A stretch of DNA of 64,000 bases, from positions 62,001 to 126,000 of the forward strand of contig CAMCTY010000003.1 of the NCBI GenBank assembly GCA_945878725.1, read 5' to 3'. The stretch comes from Bifidobacterium breve. Its GTDB lineage: Bacteria > Actinomycetota > Acidimicrobiia > Acidimicrobiales > Acidimicrobilacustridaceae. A program made the translations under genes and the position numbers. Numbering within the stretch: the first letter of the stretch is position 1; every line of letters starts with the position of its first letter. The notes under the pieces were generated by a model. That model searched no databases, was not told where the DNA came from, and was given only the letters and a program-made list of their open reading frames with translations. Below are positions 9,056 through 18,126 of the stretch, piece after piece.

Positions 9056-11005
9056 TTACTCGTGACCGGCGACTTCGGCGGCGAGGCGTTCGATGAACTC
9101 GTCGACGGGTATGCCGCGATCGACGTCACCACCACGGGGATTCACACCCACCGTGTTGTGCTGCACATCGTCATCGCCGACGACGAGGACATAGGGAAGC
9201 TTCTCGAGTTTGGCTTTGCGGATCCGACCACCGAGCGGCTCATCAGCCTCGACCATGTCGGCTCGGAAACCCTCTCCTCGCAGACGTTCGACAAGCATCC
9301 GCGCGTGGCCGTCATGATCGTCGCGCACCGGCAAGATGCGAACCTGAACGGGAGCGAGCCACGCTGGGAAGGCCCCGGCAAAATGCTCGAGGAGCACGCC
9401 GAAGAACCGTTCGACCGAGCCGAAAAGCGCCCGATGGAGAACCACCGGTTCATGGCGCTGGTTGTCGGCACCGACATACTCAAGTCCGAAACGCTCCGGC
9501 AGATTGAAATCAGCCTGAATCGTCGAGAGTTGCCATTTACGACCAATGGCGTCACGGACCTTCACGTCGATCTTCGGGCCATAGAACGCACCGCCGCCCT
9601 CGTCGATGTCGAACGGGATGTTCTCTTTCTCAAGAGCGGTTCGAAGTGCTTCCGTTGCGAGGTCCCACTTCTCGTCAGTACCAACCCACTTCTCTTCCGG
9701 CCGTGTTGAGAGGCTCGCCTCGAAGTCGACAAAACCGAACGCGCGGAGCACCGAGAGCACGAAACCAAGAAGACTCTGAACCTCTTCGACAACCTGCTCG
9801 GGCATGCAGAAGATATGACTGTCGTCCTGCGTGAATCCGCGGATGCGCATGAGTCCATGCAACGTTCCCGAACGCTCGTAGCGGTAAACGGTGCCGAGTT
9901 CGAACAGTCGCATCGGCAGATCGCGATAACTGCGCTGGTTGCTCTTGAAGATCAACATGTGGAACGGACAGTTCATCGGTTTCGGGTAGTAGGCGCCGTT
10001 GTCCATCTCCATCGGCGGATACATCCCGTCGGCGTAGAACCCAAGATGTCCGCTCGTCTCCCAGAGCGTTGCGCGAGCGATGTGTGGGGAATACACGAAG
10101 TCGTAACCACCGGACTCGTGACGCTCCCGGCTGTAATCCTCCATCAGTTTGCGAATGGCAGCACCCTTCGGATGCCACACCGCAAGACCTCCACCAAGTT
10201 CTTCGGGAAAGCTCAGGAGATCGAGTTCATTCGCGAGTTTGCGATGATCGCGCTTCTCTGCTTCCTCAAGGCGCACAAGATACGCCTCGAGTTCCTTCTT
10301 CGACGCCCAAGCGGTGCCGTAGATCCGCTGAAGCATCGGATTGCGTTCGTCGCCGCGCCAGTAGGCCCCGGCCACACGCATGAGTTTGAAGTGACCGAGA
10401 CGCCCGGTGTCGGGAACGTGGGGACCACGGCAGAGATCAATGAACCGAGGCGGATTCTCGTAGGTCCGGACCAGCCCTGTTTCAGTGGCCGACATCGGAT
10501 CCTCGGCGGCACCACGGATGATCTCGCACTTGTACTTGTGATCACAGAAGAGTTCGAGCGCCGCACCTTCGGTGATCTCGTCGCGAATAAACGGTTGGCT
10601 CTCCTTGATGATCTCGCGCATCCGCACATCGATCCGATCGAGATCGTCGGGAGTGAACGTTCCGCCGTCGGACAATTCGAAGTCGTAATAGAAACCGTTC
10701 TCGATCGGAGGGCCGATTGCAAACGTCGCTCCCGGGAAAAGATCGAGAACGGCTTGCGCGAGCACGTGCGCGGTCGAGTGCCGAATCGTGAACAGGCCAC
10801 GATCATCGGTTTCGGTGATGATTGCGACGCTGTCACCGTTCTCGAGAGGCCAGACCAGATCGCGTTCGGTTCCATTGACTGACCCGATAACAGCAGCCTT
10901 GGCCAGACGGGCACCGATCGACGCCGCCAAATCCCCAACTGTTGCGCCGGAGGGAAGTTCCCGTGCCGAACCGTCGGGGAGCAGGATCGATATCTGGTCA
11001 GCCAT
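9056..11005 (-). CDS. thrS: Threonine--tRNA ligase
   Basis: The 649-residue class II synthetase has all the expected parts: an N-terminal TGS domain (about residues 1-63), the editing domain with IRHSTAHVLAQA, the catalytic core with the zinc cysteine in PKPMNCPFHMLIF, motif 2 ELGTVYRYERSG and GLMRIRGFTQDDSHIF, and a C-terminal anticodon-binding domain. It charges tRNA-Thr. The ATG start fits the family. It begins a run that continues into the HIT gene. I see no T-box or other leader in the 43 bases separating it from mshC. Confidence 0.97.
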   Translation of the reverse strand: MADQISILLPDGSARELPSGATVGDLAASIGARLAKAAVIGSVNGTERDLVWPLENGDSVAIITETDDRGLFTIRHSTAHVLAQAVLDLFPGATFAIGPPIENGFYYDFELSDGGTFTPDDLDRIDVRMREIIKESQPFIRDEITEGAALELFCDHKYKCEIIRGAAEDPMSATETGLVRTYENPPRFIDLCRGPHVPDTGRLGHFKLMRVAGAYWRGDERNPMLQRIYGTAWASKKELEAYLVRLEEAEKRDHRKLANELDLLSFPEELGGGLAVWHPKGAAIRKLMEDYSRERHESGGYDFVYSPHIARATLWETSGHLGFYADGMYPPMEMDNGAYYPKPMNCPFHMLIFKSNQRSYRDLPMRLFELGTVYRYERSGTLHGLMRIRGFTQDDSHIFCMPEQVVEEVQSLLGFVLSVLRAFGFVDFEASLSTRPEEKWVGTDEKWDLATEALRTALEKENIPFDIDEGGGAFYGPKIDVKVRDAIGRKWQLSTIQADFNLPERFGLEYVGADNQRHEPVVLHRALFGSVERFFGVLLEHFAGAFPAWLAPVQVRILPVRDDHDGHARMLVERLRGEGFRADMVEADEPLGGRIRKAKLEKLPYVLVVGDDDVQHNTVGVNPRGGDVDRGIPVDEFIERLAAEVAGHE

Positions 11006-11048
11006 GGCTCGATCGTACCCGAGTGCCTGTGCGGCCCCGGATGCCGCT

Positions 11049-12230
11049 TCAGCGAACGGGTTCGCCGATCAGGAACACACCGAGGAGGGCCGCGGCCGAG
11101 GCAACACCCTCGCCTGACGCAACTGCTGCGTCGATCGCCGCAACTGCGCCCGGGGTATCGAGATCGTCGTCAAGACATGCTCGAACAGCTTCAAGAGCAA
11201 CGTTGCTGTCGATCGCGTTCGGTGCCGTCGAGACTCGAAGCCATTCAGCGAGCCGAGCACCCGCCTCCGGCATGATGGCGTCGCCCCACTCCCACGAGTC
11301 CCGGTAATGATGCGCCACGATGCCAAGGCGGATCGCACGCGTGTCCCAGGTCTTACGGAGTTCGCTTACGAATACAAGGTTGCCGAGCGACTTGGACATC
11401 TTTTCGCCATCCATCCGCACCATTGCCTGATGCATCCAGTGGCGAACGAAGGGTTGACCAGTTGCCGCTTCGCTCTGGGCCGCCTCGCACTCGTGGTGAG
11501 GGAAGATCAGATCGGAGCCACCTCCATGGAGATCAATGGTCGTATCGAGTTCACGCAATGCGAGCGCGGAACACTCGATGTGCCAACCGGGTCGACCCGG
11601 ACCCCACAGCGATTCCCAACTCGGTTCGTCATCGGCCGATGGCTGCCACAGCACGAAATCGAGTTGGTTCCGCTTATTCGGATCGTCAGGATTGCCGCCG
11701 TGCTGACGGGCAAGAGCGACCATTTCCTCATGGGTGTAATGCGACACCTGGCCGAAACGCTCGAAGGTATTGACGTCGAAATAGACCGACCCGCCGCTCA
11801 GGTAGGCGTGCCCACGATCGAGCACCATCCCGATGAAACCGCGGATGTCGGCGATAGCGGAGGTGGCGCGGGGCTCGCTCCAGCACTCGATGACGTTGAG
11901 CGCTTCCATGTCCGAGTCGAAACGAGCGGTCTCGGCCGCGGCGAGGTCGAGATAGTGAACCCCGAGTTCGCGGGCCTTGCGCAGAATGTCGTCGTCAACG
12001 TCAGTCACATTGCGCACGCAACGCGTTTCGTGGCCGAGGTCGCGAAGACGGCGTTGCAAGATGTCGTAGGTCACATACGTTGCCGCGTGCCCAATATGGG
12101 TGGCGTCGTAGGGCGTGATGCCACAGGTGTACATCGTGACGATCGGTCCAGGCTCGAACGGAACGACGGCTCCGCGTGCCGTGTCATGGATCCGCATGGG
12201 GCCCTGATCGGTTGTCTGGATTTGGCTCAT
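11049..12230 (-). CDS. mshC: L-cysteine:1D-myo-inositol 2-amino-2-deoxy-glucopyranoside ligase
   Basis: MshC ligates cysteine to glucosaminyl-inositol in mycothiol synthesis. It is a CysS paralogue; the sequence shows the MshC form of the N-terminal motif (MYTCGITPYDATHIGHAATY), WHIECSA, a GGGSDLIFPHHE zinc region and the KMSKSLGN signature. The protein ends near residue 393 without the long anticodon-binding domain of CysS, matching MshC length. The ATG at 12230 has an AGGTGA ribosome site and is preferred over an in-frame ATG 15 codons upstream. Together with the mshD-like gene near 62 kb it indicates a mycothiol-based thiol pool. Confidence 0.9.
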   Translation of the reverse strand: MSQIQTTDQGPMRIHDTARGAVVPFEPGPIVTMYTCGITPYDATHIGHAATYVTYDILQRRLRDLGHETRCVRNVTDVDDDILRKARELGVHYLDLAAAETARFDSDMEALNVIECWSEPRATSAIADIRGFIGMVLDRGHAYLSGGSVYFDVNTFERFGQVSHYTHEEMVALARQHGGNPDDPNKRNQLDFVLWQPSADDEPSWESLWGPGRPGWHIECSALALRELDTTIDLHGGGSDLIFPHHECEAAQSEAATGQPFVRHWMHQAMVRMDGEKMSKSLGNLVFVSELRKTWDTRAIRLGIVAHHYRDSWEWGDAIMPEAGARLAEWLRVSTAPNAIDSNVALEAVRACLDDDLDTPGAVAAIDAAVASGEGVASAAALLGVFLIGEPVR

Positions 12231-12288
12231 CAAGTCACCTCGCGCTGCGAACTCTTGAACGCTAGTGGTCGCCAACCGTCAATCAGCG

Positions 12289-12951
12289 CTACTGATCGAG
12301 GTTGATACCCGTGAACTTCACGGCGACACGCGTCTTGTAGCGCATATTGAGTTCGAGCAGCACTGCCGTGAACGCCTCGATCGGTGCCGCCTGAGTGAGA
12401 TCGCCTGCATCGAGCGCACGCATGTCTGGCATCTTGTCGATCAGATCCATGCAGGTCTGCTTGGCCGTCGGATGATCAGAGCAGACGAGCACATCGCTCT
12501 CAATCGGGTGCCCAAGATCAGCGAGTTCCTTGGCGGGAACGTGGTGGAGTGCAGCGACGACGAAGCAACCGGGCACCGCAGCCTGAACACTGGCCGCCAC
12601 CGAGCCGCGGGGAGGAACCAGAGGCTGAAACTCATGGCCGACCCTGATCAGGGCGTTCGCCATGCACATCACGACCTTGCCCTCAAGATGCGATCCCACG
12701 GACTTTGCGGTCGTCCATGCTGCATCCCATGGGGTTGCGATCACGATGAGATCTGCGTCAGCCGCGCCGGCGTTGTCGCTTGACGTGATCGAGAGGTTTC
12801 GGTCTGGCCACTTCGCCAGCAACTTCGCGAGGACCTCTACAGACCTTTCGATGCTCCGCGAACCCAACACGACGTCGAATCCGACCGACGCCAGTCGTAC
12901 CGCAAGGGCACTTCCGGCCGGACCTGTTGCACCTACGATTCCGATCTTCAT
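12289..12951 (-). CDS. NADPH-dependent F420 reductase (Fno-like)
   Basis: The 220-residue Rossmann protein begins MKIGIVGATGPAGSALA, the short nucleotide-binding motif of F420H2:NADP oxidoreductases, and continues with VVLGSRS, the NADPH phosphate-binding stretch, and ADLIVIATPW. The C-terminal half matches the family F420-binding region. It would exchange hydride between cofactor F420 and NADP, so the organism probably makes F420. The start at 12951 is taken at the family N-terminus; the frame is open a few codons upstream. It is divergent from the inhA-like gene, with 91 bases between starts that should contain both promoters. Confidence 0.82.
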   Translation of the reverse strand: MKIGIVGATGPAGSALAVRLASVGFDVVLGSRSIERSVEVLAKLLAKWPDRNLSITSSDNAGAADADLIVIATPWDAAWTTAKSVGSHLEGKVVMCMANALIRVGHEFQPLVPPRGSVAASVQAAVPGCFVVAALHHVPAKELADLGHPIESDVLVCSDHPTAKQTCMDLIDKMPDMRALDAGDLTQAAPIEAFTAVLLELNMRYKTRVAVKFTGINLDQ

Positions 12952-13042
12952 GCCGATGACCGTAGTGGACGATCGGGTTGCCTCACCCACGATGTGCTCC
13001 GAGGCACGTAACGTCTAATGGTTCCCCCCGATCGGAGAAACC

Positions 13043-13810
13043 ATGGGACTTCTAGACGGCAAGCGACTTCTCATCACCGGTGTCCTCACCGATTCCTCAC
13101 TCGGTTATGGCGTCGCCCGCCTCGCTCAGCAAGAGGGAGCAGAGATTCTCCTCACCGGAGTCGGCAACGGAATGAAGCACACGCTCCGGACGGCGAAGAA
13201 ACTCGAAGTCGAGGCTGATGTTCTGGAACTCGATGTGTCCAATCCCGATCACCTCGTCGCCGCCCGAGAGGAGATCGCCAGCCGCTGGGGCTCAATCGAC
13301 GGTGCACTCCACTCCATCGGCTTCGCTCCCCCAGTGTGTCTCGGGGGCACATTCATGGAGGCAACGTGGGAGGACGTTTCCGTCGCGATGAACGTCTCGG
13401 CGTATTCGCTCAAAGCCCTTGCCGATGTCGTGGCTCCGCTCATGACCGAGGGCGGGTCAATTGTCGGCCTTGATTTCGACAACACCATGACCTGGCCGTC
13501 CTACGACTGGATGGGCGTGGCGAAATCTGCCCTCGAATCCACCAGCCGCTATCTGGCCAGGTATCTCGGACCGCAACAGATTCGCGTGAACCTCGTGGCG
13601 GCCGGTCCAATCAAGACCATTGCCGCTCGCTCCATTCCCGGTTTCTCCAAGTTCGAGGATGTTTGGGACGAACGTGCGCCCCTTGGCTGGGACGTGAAGG
13701 ATTCCTCGGCTGTAGCGAAGGCATGTGTCGTCCTTCTTTCAGACTGGTTCCCACAGACGACGGGCGAGATAGTCCACGTCGATGGCGGTTACCACTCGAC
13801 CGGCGCCTGA
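13043..13810 (+). CDS. fabI: Enoyl-[acyl-carrier-protein] reductase, InhA-type
   Basis: This 255-residue short-chain reductase catalyses the last step of each fatty-acid elongation cycle with NADH. It resembles mycobacterial InhA strongly: GLLDGKRLLITG start, DSSLGYG, LHSIGF, the catalytic Tyr and Lys in YDWMGVAKSALES, and the VAAGPIKT loop. A GGAG ribosome site precedes the ATG. It stands alone rather than in the fabD-fabF operon at 40-45 kb but supplies the missing reductase of that pathway. It would be the expected target of triclosan- and isoniazid-type inhibitors; that is family knowledge, not tested here. Confidence 0.93.
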   Translation: MGLLDGKRLLITGVLTDSSLGYGVARLAQQEGAEILLTGVGNGMKHTLRTAKKLEVEADVLELDVSNPDHLVAAREEIASRWGSIDGALHSIGFAPPVCLGGTFMEATWEDVSVAMNVSAYSLKALADVVAPLMTEGGSIVGLDFDNTMTWPSYDWMGVAKSALESTSRYLARYLGPQQIRVNLVAAGPIKTIAARSIPGFSKFEDVWDERAPLGWDVKDSSAVAKACVVLLSDWFPQTTGEIVHVDGGYHSTGA

Positions 13811-14854
13811 TCAGTCGACGGGATTGTCGGTGATCTCGCCGACAAGTTCTTCGAGCAGATCGTCGAGCGTCACGATCCCAAGAGTCGTCTGATCGTCATC
13901 GACGACGATCGCGAAGTGCGTTTGGCGGCGCCGCATCGACAGCAAAAGTGATTCCAGTGTCGTCTCTGGTGCCACCGAAAATGTCTCACGATGGAGTCGC
14001 TCCGGAATCTGACCCGATGAGGTTTGCGGGTCGAGCGTAAGCAGATCCTTGGTGTGCAGGAACCCGACGATGTTGTCGAGGCCACCGTTGCCGAGCACAG
14101 GAAGTCTCGAGTGACCCTGATCGACCGCAATCGCCTCGGCATCAGCCACAGTGGCGCCGAACGGGACGGCGGCGATCTGAGCACGAGGAACCATGACCGA
14201 TCCGACCTCCCGGTTGCCGAACTCGAAAACTCCAGCGAGCAGGTCGGCAGCGAAATCCGGGATCGCACCTTCGTCGCGCGATGCAGCAACCACGACAGCC
14301 AGTTCCTCAACCGTGTGGGCACTCGCCAGCTCATCGCGCGGCTCGACGCCGAAGAGCCGCACACCCGCATTCGCCACGACGTTGAGAACTCGAACGAACG
14401 GACGGGCTACGACGAGATAGATCCGGTTTGGTCCACTCACGATGCGCAGCGTGGTTTCCGGATGAGTCAGTGTCAGATTCTTCGGAATCATCTCGCCGAT
14501 CACCATGTGGGCGAACACGACAATAAGGAGACTGCAGACAACGGCGACCGGGTGAGCCCAGCCATCAGGAACTCCCGGGAGATTCTCAATGCCACCGTCG
14601 AGAAGGTGCGCAATTGCCGGCTCGCCGACCAAACCGAGCAACAACGACGCGATCGTGATTCCCAATTGAGCGCCGGCAAGTTGGATGCTGAGTTCTTGCA
14701 TCGCGCCCAGGCTGCGAAGCGCTGATCGGTTTCCTTGTTCGGCCAGCGGTTCGAGACGACTCCGCCTCGAACCAACAAGAGCGAACTCGAGCGCCACAAA
14801 GAACCCGTTAACTATCAGAAGCACGATGATCGCGACGAAGGGCCAGATGCTCAT
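13811..14854 (-). CDS. CNNM/CBS domain (hemolysin-family) membrane protein, short form
   Basis: The 347-residue protein has a DUF21 (CNNM) membrane domain with three to four hydrophobic segments, containing LEFALVGSRRSRLEPLA, SIQLAGAQLGITIASLLLGL and GEMIPKNL. Two CBS repeats follow (about residues 205-345). Unlike its upstream neighbour it has no C-terminal CorC_HlyC domain. Family members (CorC, CNNM, YhdP) are linked to magnesium and divalent cation efflux and to membrane homeostasis. Its ATG overlaps the stop of the longer paralogue (ATGA), so the pair is coupled and may form a heteromer. It converges directly on fabI, with stop codons adjacent. Confidence 0.9.
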   Translation of the reverse strand: MSIWPFVAIIVLLIVNGFFVALEFALVGSRRSRLEPLAEQGNRSALRSLGAMQELSIQLAGAQLGITIASLLLGLVGEPAIAHLLDGGIENLPGVPDGWAHPVAVVCSLLIVVFAHMVIGEMIPKNLTLTHPETTLRIVSGPNRIYLVVARPFVRVLNVVANAGVRLFGVEPRDELASAHTVEELAVVVAASRDEGAIPDFAADLLAGVFEFGNREVGSVMVPRAQIAAVPFGATVADAEAIAVDQGHSRLPVLGNGGLDNIVGFLHTKDLLTLDPQTSSGQIPERLHRETFSVAPETTLESLLLSMRRRQTHFAIVVDDDQTTLGIVTLDDLLEELVGEITDNPVD

Positions 14855-16167
14855 GATCCCGAGCCACCTGTGTCGCCACGGCTTGTCCGCTGATGCCCGA
14901 TCGGGGCCAGGACCCTGACTTCGGCGATACGCCTCTTCTCCATCGACATCACGATGAATCTCCAGCCATCGAGTTCGACGGCTTCGCCGACGAATGGGAT
15001 GTGGCCGAGTCGATCAAGAACAAAACCGGCGAGGGTTTCATATTCCCCCTCGGGCAACACGAACTCGGTCTGCTCCATCACCTCGTCCGGATGGAGCGTT
15101 CCTTCGAGAAGCCACTCCCCCGTGCGTCCCGGGCGCAATGCCGGTTCCTGCTTCGGGTCGTGCTCGTCGCCGATGTCGCCGACGATCTCCTCGAGAACAT
15201 CCTCAATCGTGATGATGCCTGCGGTCCCGCCGTATTCGTCGACCACGACCGCCATGTGCGAATTCGCACGGCGCAGGTCGACCAAAACGTCATCGAGACC
15301 TCGACTCTCAGGCACGGCGAGAACTGGTCTCATCAATTCGGAAACCGCTGTCGATGTCCGCTCGGCGTAGGGGACACGATGGACAGCCTGAACATGGACG
15401 ATGCCAAGCACATGATCGAGATCACCGTCATGGACGATCAGACGAGAGTGTCCCGTCTCCACCGACAATTCCACGAGTCGAGCCACAGACTCATCCTTTG
15501 CGAGACCAACGATGGATGTTCTCGGGATTAGAGCGTCCTCGGCGACTTTGCTTTCGAAGCGAATTGATCGACTGATCAATCTCGTTGCGCTCTCGTCGAG
15601 AGTGCCTTCGGCCAGCGAACTCCGGACGAGTATCTGGAGTTCGGCAAGCGTCCGCACTTGCGAGAGTTCTTCGGTCGGTTCGACGCCCAACAGTCGCACT
15701 GCCGCATTCGCAGCGCCGTTCAGTACCCGAATGATCGGACCAAAGATCAACCCGTACACATGAATGACGGGAGCCAGAAGAAAGGTCGTCGTCTCCGGGT
15801 TCGCGATCGCCAGACTCTTCGGGATCAATTCGCCGATCACCATTTGTACGACTGTCGCAATCGCAAGGGCCAACAGCAGCGACACTCCCGCCACCGCCGC
15901 CGAACCGACAAGTGGCTCGAGAAGAGGTTCGATCACGTGGGCGACGGCCGGACGGGCGAGGATGCCGATCAGCAGCGAGGTAACGGTGATGCCGAGCTGG
16001 GCGCCGGACAGGTGGAACGACAGGTGGGTCAGGAGATTCCGCGCCATCCGGGCGCGTCGACCACCCTGATCGGCTGCTCTATCAACCCGGCTGCGGTCGA
16101 CAGCGACGAGAGCGAACTCAGCCGCAACAAAAAACGCACAGGCGAAGATCAGGAAGGCAACAGCCAA
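14851..16167 (-). CDS. CNNM/CBS/CorC_HlyC membrane protein, long form
   Basis: The protein has a DUF21 membrane domain (AAEFALVAVDRSRVDRAA, SFHLSGAQLGITVTSLLIG, GELIPKSLAI), two CBS repeats with the typical AVVVDEYGGTAGIITIEDVLEEIVGDI, and a C-terminal CorC_HlyC domain (about residues 345-420). It is probably a divalent cation transporter or regulator. The N-terminus is uncertain: the first conventional codon is TTG at 16167, which shortens the first membrane segment and has no ribosome site. An ATC at 16188, with AAGGAA six bases before it, would give an N-terminus aligning with the downstream paralogue. The tandem pair looks like an old duplication with domain loss in the second copy. Confidence 0.88.
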   Translation of the reverse strand: MAVAFLIFACAFFVAAEFALVAVDRSRVDRAADQGGRRARMARNLLTHLSFHLSGAQLGITVTSLLIGILARPAVAHVIEPLLEPLVGSAAVAGVSLLLALAIATVVQMVIGELIPKSLAIANPETTTFLLAPVIHVYGLIFGPIIRVLNGAANAAVRLLGVEPTEELSQVRTLAELQILVRSSLAEGTLDESATRLISRSIRFESKVAEDALIPRTSIVGLAKDESVARLVELSVETGHSRLIVHDGDLDHVLGIVHVQAVHRVPYAERTSTAVSELMRPVLAVPESRGLDDVLVDLRRANSHMAVVVDEYGGTAGIITIEDVLEEIVGDIGDEHDPKQEPALRPGRTGEWLLEGTLHPDEVMEQTEFVLPEGEYETLAGFVLDRLGHIPFVGEAVELDGWRFIVMSMEKRRIAEVRVLAPIGHQRTSRGDTGGSGS

Positions 16168-16248
16168 AAGACTGAGAGCAGTAGAGATGGAAGTTTCCTT
16201 GCCTCGAGAAACGGGGACTCCGGAACGTTGCCGGAGGACGTGACGATC

Positions 16249-17079
16249 CTATCGGTCGATGAGCGGCTGGCTCGTCTCGGCCCCGACGTTGGAATTCCGC
16301 TCGCCCCACGCCCACCAGCGCCCGTGGCGATGTTCGAGTCCGAGTTCAAGGCCGAAGCATGTGGACAGCCGCGCCGCCGTCAATGTCTCCGCTAGCGGCC
16401 CAGCGGCAAGAACCTTGCCCTCCGAGAGCATGAGCAGGTGCGTGAAACCGTCGGGGATCTCCTCGACGTGATGAGTGATCAAAACGGTCGGCGGCGTCGA
16501 TTGATCCCGAGCCAACACGCCAAGTCCTTCAACGAGATCTTCGCGGCCAGCTAGGTCGAGACCTGCGGTCGGTTCGTCGAGCAAAAGTAGACCCGGGCTG
16601 TTCATAAGTGTCCGAGCTAGAAGGACTCGTTGTCGCTCGCCAGACGACAAGGTGGAGAAGCTGCGGTCTGCATGATGCGCAATTCCCATGAGGGCGAGGC
16701 AATCCCTTGCGCGGGAGCGATCATCGTCGTCGTAGGAATGCCACCACGGTTCGAGAGCGCCGTTCTTCGCCGTCATCACCACATCGACCGGCGTGAGGTC
16801 GCTGCGCAGCATGTCGGCCATACCGGCACTGGCCATTCCTATTCCCGTTCGCAGTTTGCGAACGTCGACTCGTCCGAGTCGTTGGCCAAAAACGTCGACC
16901 GTTCCTTCACTCGGGTGAAGGTAAAGCGATGCGATCTTTAGAAGCGTCGACTTCCCTGAGCCATTTCGGCCGAGAACGACCCATCGCTCGCCGCCGCCCA
17001 CCGACCACGTGATGTTGTCGAGGAGACGCCGACCATCCCTGATCAAGGAGACATCGGTGAGAGCAAGTACAGGTTCCAT
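16249..17079 (-). CDS. Stand-alone ABC transporter ATP-binding protein
   Basis: The 276-residue protein is one complete ABC ATPase domain: Walker A GRNGSGKST, signature LSSGERQRV, Walker B LLLLDEPTAGLD, and the switch histidine in LITHHVEE. No permease or binding-protein gene is nearby. It resembles the cytoplasmic ModF/YbbL-like ATPases of actinobacteria that occur alone. The substrate cannot be inferred. The C-terminal extension after residue 240 is Trp- and Arg-rich and may be a regulatory tail. It lies between the CNNM pair and secG, all leftward, with short gaps. Confidence 0.85.
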   Translation of the reverse strand: MEPVLALTDVSLIRDGRRLLDNITWSVGGGERWVVLGRNGSGKSTLLKIASLYLHPSEGTVDVFGQRLGRVDVRKLRTGIGMASAGMADMLRSDLTPVDVVMTAKNGALEPWWHSYDDDDRSRARDCLALMGIAHHADRSFSTLSSGERQRVLLARTLMNSPGLLLLDEPTAGLDLAGREDLVEGLGVLARDQSTPPTVLITHHVEEIPDGFTHLLMLSEGKVLAAGPLAETLTAARLSTCFGLELGLEHRHGRWWAWGERNSNVGAETSQPLIDR

Positions 17080-17105
17080 GACGAGGCCCGTTGGCCTGTT
17101 CCGGA

Positions 17106-17336
17106 CTACCTGTCGAGCAACAGAGAAAGCGCCACCGACGCAAACATGAAGATCACGGCGGCAACCACGGTCAGGCGATCGAGATTCTTTTCAACAACAG
17201 TTGAACCCTGAGCCGACGCGCCCAAGCCGCCACCGAACATGTCGGAGAGGCCGCCACCACGCCCGCTGTGAAGCAGCACGAGGAAAATGAGCGACAGCGC
17301 AGAGAGCACTTGGATGACGAGGACGACGATCAGCAC
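17106..17336 (-). CDS. secG: Preprotein translocase subunit SecG
   Basis: SecG is the small accessory subunit of the SecYEG channel. With a GTG start at 17336 the product has 76 residues: a first membrane helix (VLIVVLVIQVLSALSLIFLVLL), the conserved HSGRGGGLSDMFGGG loop with Gly- and Ser-rich turns, then a second helix. The frame continues upstream into tpiA, but starting there would add residues unlike SecG. The GTG lies 13 bases after the tpiA stop. The gap-pgk-tpi-secG order is widespread in actinobacteria and supports the call. Confidence 0.93.
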   Translation of the reverse strand: MLIVVLVIQVLSALSLIFLVLLHSGRGGGLSDMFGGGLGASAQGSTVVEKNLDRLTVVAAVIFMFASVALSLLLDR

Positions 17337-17349
17337 GGGGGCGAGGTTA

Positions 17350-18126
17350 TCAGGAGAGCCGATACTGGACGATTCGGGCGAATTCTTCGGCGTCCAGAGC
17401 GGCGCCACCGACAAGGGCTCCGTCGATATCGGGCTGAGCCATGAGTTCGGCTGCGTTTGCCGCTTTGACCGAACCGCCGTATTGAATCCGCACTGCCGCG
17501 GCGGCGTCGGGACCCTTCATCTCGGCGACCTTCGCCCGGATCCAGGCGCAGACCTGCTGGGCGTCTTCAGCACTGGCCGTAAGACCGGTACCGATCGCCC
17601 AAATTGGCTCGTAAGCGATGACCATCGTGGCGACCTGTTCGGGCTTGAGATCATTGATTCCGGCGTGGACCTGCCCCGTGACCTTGCCGTGCGTCGCTTC
17701 GCCTTCACGCTCTTCGAGCGTCTCTCCGCAACAGAGGATCGGGATCATCCCGTTCTCGAAGATCGCGCCAACCTTGCGCGCTACCTCGACATCGGTTTCT
17801 CCGAAGATCTCGCGACGTTCACTGTGGCCGACGATGACGTAGACGACGTTGAGTTTGGCAAGCATTCCCGGAGCAACTTCGCCCGTGAACGCACCTTTCG
17901 ATTCCCAATGACAATTCTGGGCTCCGATGGCGATCTGGACCTTCTCACTCTCAATGAAGGTCTGGACCGTGCGGATGTCGGTGAATGGCGGGTGGACCGA
18001 CACCTCGACGACTTCATAGTCATCTTTAGTCAGAAGATACCGAAGCTTGTCGAGCGTCGCTGTCGCCTCGTAATGGTTCAGATTCATCTTCCAGTTGCCG
18101 GAGATGAGTGGCTTGCGGTCAGACAT
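17350..18126 (-). CDS. tpiA: Triose-phosphate isomerase
   Basis: This enzyme interconverts dihydroxyacetone phosphate and glyceraldehyde 3-phosphate. The 258-residue barrel shows the catalytic lysine in GNWKMN, the histidine in VGHSERR, the glutamate in AYEPIWAIGTG and the phosphate loop IQYGGSV. The ATG at 18126 has a GAGGAG ribosome site seven bases upstream; it overlaps the end of pgk by eight bases. A longer in-frame opening upstream runs through pgk and is not used. It is part of a gapA-pgk-tpiA-secG operon. Confidence 0.97.
   Translation of the reverse strand: MSDRKPLISGNWKMNLNHYEATATLDKLRYLLTKDDYEVVEVSVHPPFTDIRTVQTFIESEKVQIAIGAQNCHWESKGAFTGEVAPGMLAKLNVVYVIVGHSERREIFGETDVEVARKVGAIFENGMIPILCCGETLEEREGEATHGKVTGQVHAGINDLKPEQVATMVIAYEPIWAIGTGLTASAEDAQQVCAWIRAKVAEMKGPDAAAAVRIQYGGSVKAANAAELMAQPDIDGALVGGAALDAEEFARIVQYRLS

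Noticed and set aside
11049-12230. Call as cysteinyl-tRNA synthetase
   Set aside because: The motif TCGITPYDATHIGHAATY and the missing C-terminal anticodon domain fit MshC better than CysS.
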